DNA from: Costus lasius
Taxonomy: Eukaryota > Streptophyta > Magnoliopsida > Zingiberales > Costaceae
Direction: 5' to 3'
NCBI GenBank assembly: GCA_027563935.2
Contig: CM050447.1
Span: 17,066,001-17,130,000, forward strand
DNA length: 64,000 nucleotides
A model generated the notes under the pieces. That model ran no database searches, was not told where the DNA came from, and saw only the letters and a program-made list of their open reading frames with translations. Shown one piece after another: positions 60,190 to 64,000 of this stretch (the first letter of the stretch is position 1; the number at the start of each line of letters is the position of its first letter). The translations under genes were made by a program, and so were the position numbers.

Positions 60190-61640
60190 TTGGGAGATTG
60201 ATTATCTATTTGGCTAGATCATTCAAGTCATCTACAGTGTTATGTGAGATCAACTAATGGATTTTTTTTATTTGTCTATTAGGCTAGATCACATCTAATT
60301 GATTTGAGCTATCAGTTTCTGTCTCAAATCATCAATTGATTGATTGGTTATATGTTTAGTTGGATCACTCCTGAGTGATTTGAGCCCCATGTTTCCCTCT
60401 AATGTGATTGGCCCAATTCAGTGTCGAGTATCATTTAGTCTGGTCAATTGGATTGTATCCGACTGATCCTAGACCTTAGTTCCTTTTTGAGTGGTCATTC
60501 TTGACTGGACCGACCAACATGATTTAAGCCATTGGTCTATGTTATAGTGGTCAATTATTGAATTGGTTATCTATCTAACTAGATCATGCTAGAGTGATTC
60601 CAAGCTCTTTGTTTTCTTCTTGAGCAACCAATTTGACTTGGTGTTGAGTGACCCCTTGGTTTTTGTCTTAGACAATTAGATTAGCCGAGTGCCTAATGAT
60701 TGATTAGTCTAAGTGGTTAGAGCATGTCCAATCAGTTTGACTGATCCAATTTGTTGGAATGATTTTGCGGGTTTAGGTTGCATTAGGATCCATTGAGTGA
60801 TTTGAACCACCAACCTATTATTGTGTATTCTTCACCCTTGGTACAGTCAATTTGAACCACCAATCGTACATTTGAGTCATGCTTTAGTGATACACTTCAT
60901 TCATCTCTTTCTTGAGTAATTTGAGTAATTAAGTTTTGTTTGACCGATTAACCCATATGAGCAAGACATGTCTTGAATGATTTTTGTCATTCTTTCTACA
61001 ATTTATTTATGGCTATACTTGTCAATCCAAAATATTTATACCAATGTTTGGAAAGCCAGTCCAAACTAGCGTACTGGTCCGTATCAGACGAAAACCAACG
61101 GAACCGAGTGGAGTAGTAGCAACAGCATAAGAAGAAGAAAAAGATGAGAAAGAAGAAGAAGAGAAAGAGAAAGAATAAAAAGAAAAAGAAGTGGTGGTAC
61201 CGCTTGCATCTCGCTTCCGTCCACGTTTCGTCCACGTTTCTCCTTCCTCTTCTGCTGCTGGTTCTGTCTTACATCCAAGTACCGGTCACACTAGTACAAA
61301 CCGGAAAATCGATAAGTTTAGACCAGTTTTTAGAATATTGATTTATACTTTAGTTGTTGACCTGAATTATTTGAACCTTGATTGCTACTCATATCCTATA
61401 CCTTGATTGTCTATTAGAATGATCTAAATACTTAGGTGTTTGTCTTAAGTGATATGAAACACTGACTTGATTTTGTTTAATTTATTGAGTGATGTGGTCA
61501 AATAGTGTCAAGAGACTAGGTTGGCAAATCATGTTAATTGATCTATGTCATTTGTTTTTTATTTGTATGACTAGATCCTTCATGTTGTCCTGTGTGTTCT
61601 ATACAGACTTTGACCCAAATGGACTTATTTGAAAATTTTA
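60190..61640. repeat. region of old degenerate repeats
   Basis: Short phrases recur at irregular spacing: GGCTAGATCA or GACTAGATC, GAGTGATTTGAG, TTGATTGATTGGTTAT or AATTGGTTATCTAT, and TTCTTGAGCAA. They suggest a decayed tandem repeat with a period of about 80-200 bp. It has no coding potential and is interrupted by the block at 61045-61340. Confidence 0.4.
61045..61340. repeat. dispersed repeat copy with TACTGG/ACCGG ends
   Basis: It runs from GCGTACTGGTCCGTATC through a purine-rich tract (GAAGAAGAAAAAGATGAGAA and following, about 61129-61192) to AAGTACCGGTCACAC and CCAGTTTTTAGAATATTG. The layout equals that of the blocks at 12430-13285 and 21780-22235. The long Lys/Arg and Phe/Leu open frames here are products of the purine tract. 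Confidence 0.45.
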
Positions 61641-62147
61641 TTTGTCAAATACATGGTTTAAAACTAAGGCCTCTTATGATCTTCTTGATTCTTGTCTCTT
61701 GTATATTATATAATGAAATATGTTAATTTGCATAATCTTGTGTCATTGACTTCAGTATGAAAATCCTTGTTTCAGTTTGAGCATATCATGTTGTTATTCC
61801 CACATCGTGGGCAAGCAAATACTAGTATATCATACTTTGTCGTATATGCAAATGATCTTTTGTAATCATATCATCACCAAATATGGGATGGTCAGAATCT
61901 CTTAGCCTTGTTGTGCGACCGTAAATGAATTCATGGCACATGATGGTGGTTTAGTGCATTTTTGAAGTGCACACCACCGGCTACTATATATGTATATATA
62001 TCATGTTTTGTAGACTCATTTGGCCCAGCTTCTAGGCCTGCTTATGGCTTTGCGGTCAGCAGAAATCAAGAAGCTTGGCGCTTTAGCTTCTCTGTTCTAA
62101 CCCACAAATTAGCACTAAAACTGAGAAGCAGAGGTGAAGCTGCTTCT

Positions 62148-62192
62148 CTACCCCCCACCCCCCCCCCCCCCCACACACCACACACACACTGC
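62148..62192. repeat. poly-C / (CA)n microsatellite
   Basis: A C-rich run with about 16 consecutive C then CACACA repeats. It is prone to sequencing error. Confidence 0.9.
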
Positions 62193-62941
62193 TTCTCATA
62201 ATATTTTAATAGTATAAATCATAATATTTTAATAAATATTTTAATCATAGTTAACTATAAATTTAGTTATATAATTTTTATCTTAGTAATTTTTTTAATA
62301 AAAAATTATTTATTATAAATAAAATATATAATTATAAGCTTTGCATCTAAACACCCTCAAACTTTTTCAGCCAGCATCTTTTCAACTAGTATTTCTTCAA
62401 CCAGTAGAAGCTAAAAACAGAAGTTGGGCCTGTATCTGCTCAAAATCATGTTATGATGTTTCATTATGTTACTTAGTATGGTAATTAATGTTCTGCTATA
62501 TTTATTCTTTCATACTTGTTTTATTGTTATCTAACTTTGTCACATTGCTACTTTGTTTGTGATTATGCCTCTGCCTTCTTGTTCCATATGCCACTTGATT
62601 TTGACTATGTGGAGAAGACTAAGTTAAGTTGTTGACCCAAGTGAGATTTTATATTTTTTAGATCTCACTACTATTTCAAAAGGGGAATTGCATGTTTAAA
62701 AGAGCTTTAGGCGAAGCAAATCTTATTTTTAGCATAAATATCTTCACAGTTATTATAAATTTTATGCGTTGATTTTTTTTATTATTGTTAATTTCATTAT
62801 TATTTAAATTCTATATAATAATAGTCAAGATACTTATTGCTGTCATGCTTTGAGAATAAACTAGAATGATGGGTGCACAAACTACCATTTAGTGAGGCAT
62901 GTAGGTGTTGATCTTGTTTATTCAAGAATGAACATGGAAGT

Positions 62942-64000
62942 TGTGATGCCCCGGGACTTTTATCATGTCTGACGCACACCGAGCACGATAGATGATAGTG
63001 CTCCCTCGACATCTGACAGAGACACATAGGCACGACACGTGCTTTGGCAAGGTGTGCACATGCCAGGGACGACGGAGTTGCTGGGTGGTCAGGCGAACCA
63101 CCCAAGTCTACGCAACAGTGCATGCGACAAAAGTGGACATGCCTCGCCCTACCCACACGAGCGACTGGACACGCATAAGCAGACGAGAAGCCCACCCTGG
63201 TTGATTGAAGTTCAACCAAGGGTGATGTACAGATGCACTGGTGTAGACACAAGAAGGCTTAGTCGGCGGGGCCCAACTAAGATGACGATGACAACATGGC
63301 GGGGTGCGTCTGTAAAATAAATGCAGCCCTAGCCATGTAGGGGGATCCAGATGGCCAGGGGTTCACACCTTGTCCAATTTAGAACCAGGGCAGCCTAGCT
63401 CTTTCTACTCAGACACGTAGAAACAAGGGAAGGAAGAAGAAGGGAGCAGGGCGGCCCCTTCCTGTCGGTTGGCCACTGCCCACCGGCTAGCCGCGGTAGA
63501 CCCACAGAAGGTGGTGGGTTGAGTAGGCGACGTCAAGAGGACCGGCGAACGATGGCAGTGGTAGACAAGCCCAAAGAGAGCGAGTCAAGTAGGCGGCGTA
63601 GCGACTTTGCAGGAGGAGCAATGGGTGGCGACGCGACTAGGGCTTACAACGGAAGGACCAACGGCTCCTTCTACTTTCATTGATGATGTGCATAAGGGCA
63701 GGTGCCCTTGACCTAGAGTGGCAGCTCCCTTCTTGGTTGATGCAGGGAGTGGCGGCTCCCTCCTAGCTGGTTAGGCTGGAGGGCAAGCATGCCCTCGACA
63801 CAAAGGCAAGAGGAGGCAATTGGTGGCGAGATCACACCGGCGACAGCAAGGGAGCGATGGGTCCCTCACCAGTGGAGGATGGAGGTAGCGAGCGATGGCC
63901 CTAGGCATTGGCTCGGGCATTGGCTGTGGAGAAGATGGGTGGCGCCCTTTTCCCTATCGCTTTAGTCGGAGAGTAGAAAGGGGTTGGGCCACCTACGCTT
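62942..64000 (-). mobile_element. partial LTR-like repeat at the right edge
   Basis: It opens TGTGATGCCCCGGGAC, a typical reversed end of plant LTRs, after AT-rich DNA, and continues GC-rich to the window edge. Frames inside (62800-63252, 62992-63204, 63039-63320) carry no recognisable protein. Since the other end is out of the window, size and class are unknown. Confidence 0.4.

Noticed and set aside
61084..61341. Open frames rich in Lys/Arg or Phe/Leu that look like a membrane or nuclear protein
   Set aside because: Produced by a purine-rich simple tract within a dispersed repeat.
1..64000. tRNA and rRNA genes
   Set aside because: I saw no cloverleaf-type sequence with good A and B boxes and no rRNA motifs; only weak SINE-like remnants near 14330-14620.

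Overview
This window is nuclear DNA of a flowering plant. The genes have many introns with GT-AG boundaries, the intergenic DNA is AT-rich, and LTR retrotransposons, a Mutator-like transposon, microsatellites and degenerate repeats surround a few conserved plant genes. Several gene bodies (the ERF gene, the GSO-type receptor kinase and the 342-residue gene) are GC-rich while their neighbours (TPX2, PP2C, RING1) are AT-rich. That bimodality suggests a commelinid monocot. A banana/ginger-type genome is my guess, not something I could prove.

Layout. 1-620: possible tiny ORF. 1794-8641 (+): a 24-exon TPX2 spindle-assembly gene. 9694-13844 (+): a five-exon protein phosphatase 2C. 17423-33284 (-): a nine-exon RING1-type Polycomb (PRC1) E3 ligase gene whose third intron is about 11.9 kb and holds a deleted gypsy-like LTR element (23218-27666, 5-bp target duplication CCTAG). 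34875-35573 (+): an intronless ERF repressor with an AP2 domain and a C-terminal EAR motif. 37439-38467 (-): a plant protein of unknown function. 41362-44441: a MULE transposon with a perfect 9-bp target duplication, long terminal inverted repeats and a broken FAR1-type transposase. It lies about 350 bp upstream of 44794-48553 (+), a GSO1/GSO2-like LRR receptor kinase interrupted by one in-frame TAG. 48960-58877 is a retrotransposon-rich block: a solo LTR, a young non-autonomous LTR element, the LRR end of a truncated NLR gene, and two LTRs fused head to head. 58878-64000: AT-rich repeats and the start of another repeat at the right edge.

The genes do not form one pathway. TPX2, RING1 and ERF lie together here, and their Arabidopsis counterparts (RING1B At1g03770, TPX2 At1g03780, ERF10 At1g03800, gene numbers from memory) are also near neighbours, so this looks like an old conserved block expanded by transposons.

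The most unusual structures are: (1) a 13-unit array of tiny hairpins inside the non-autonomous LTR element, where stem sequence changes from unit to unit but pairing is kept; (2) a minisatellite inside the MULE built from a motif of its own terminal inverted repeat; (3) a receptor kinase gene with one nonsense codon between transmembrane and kinase parts plus a GC-AG intron; and (4) signs of LTR-LTR recombination at two places.
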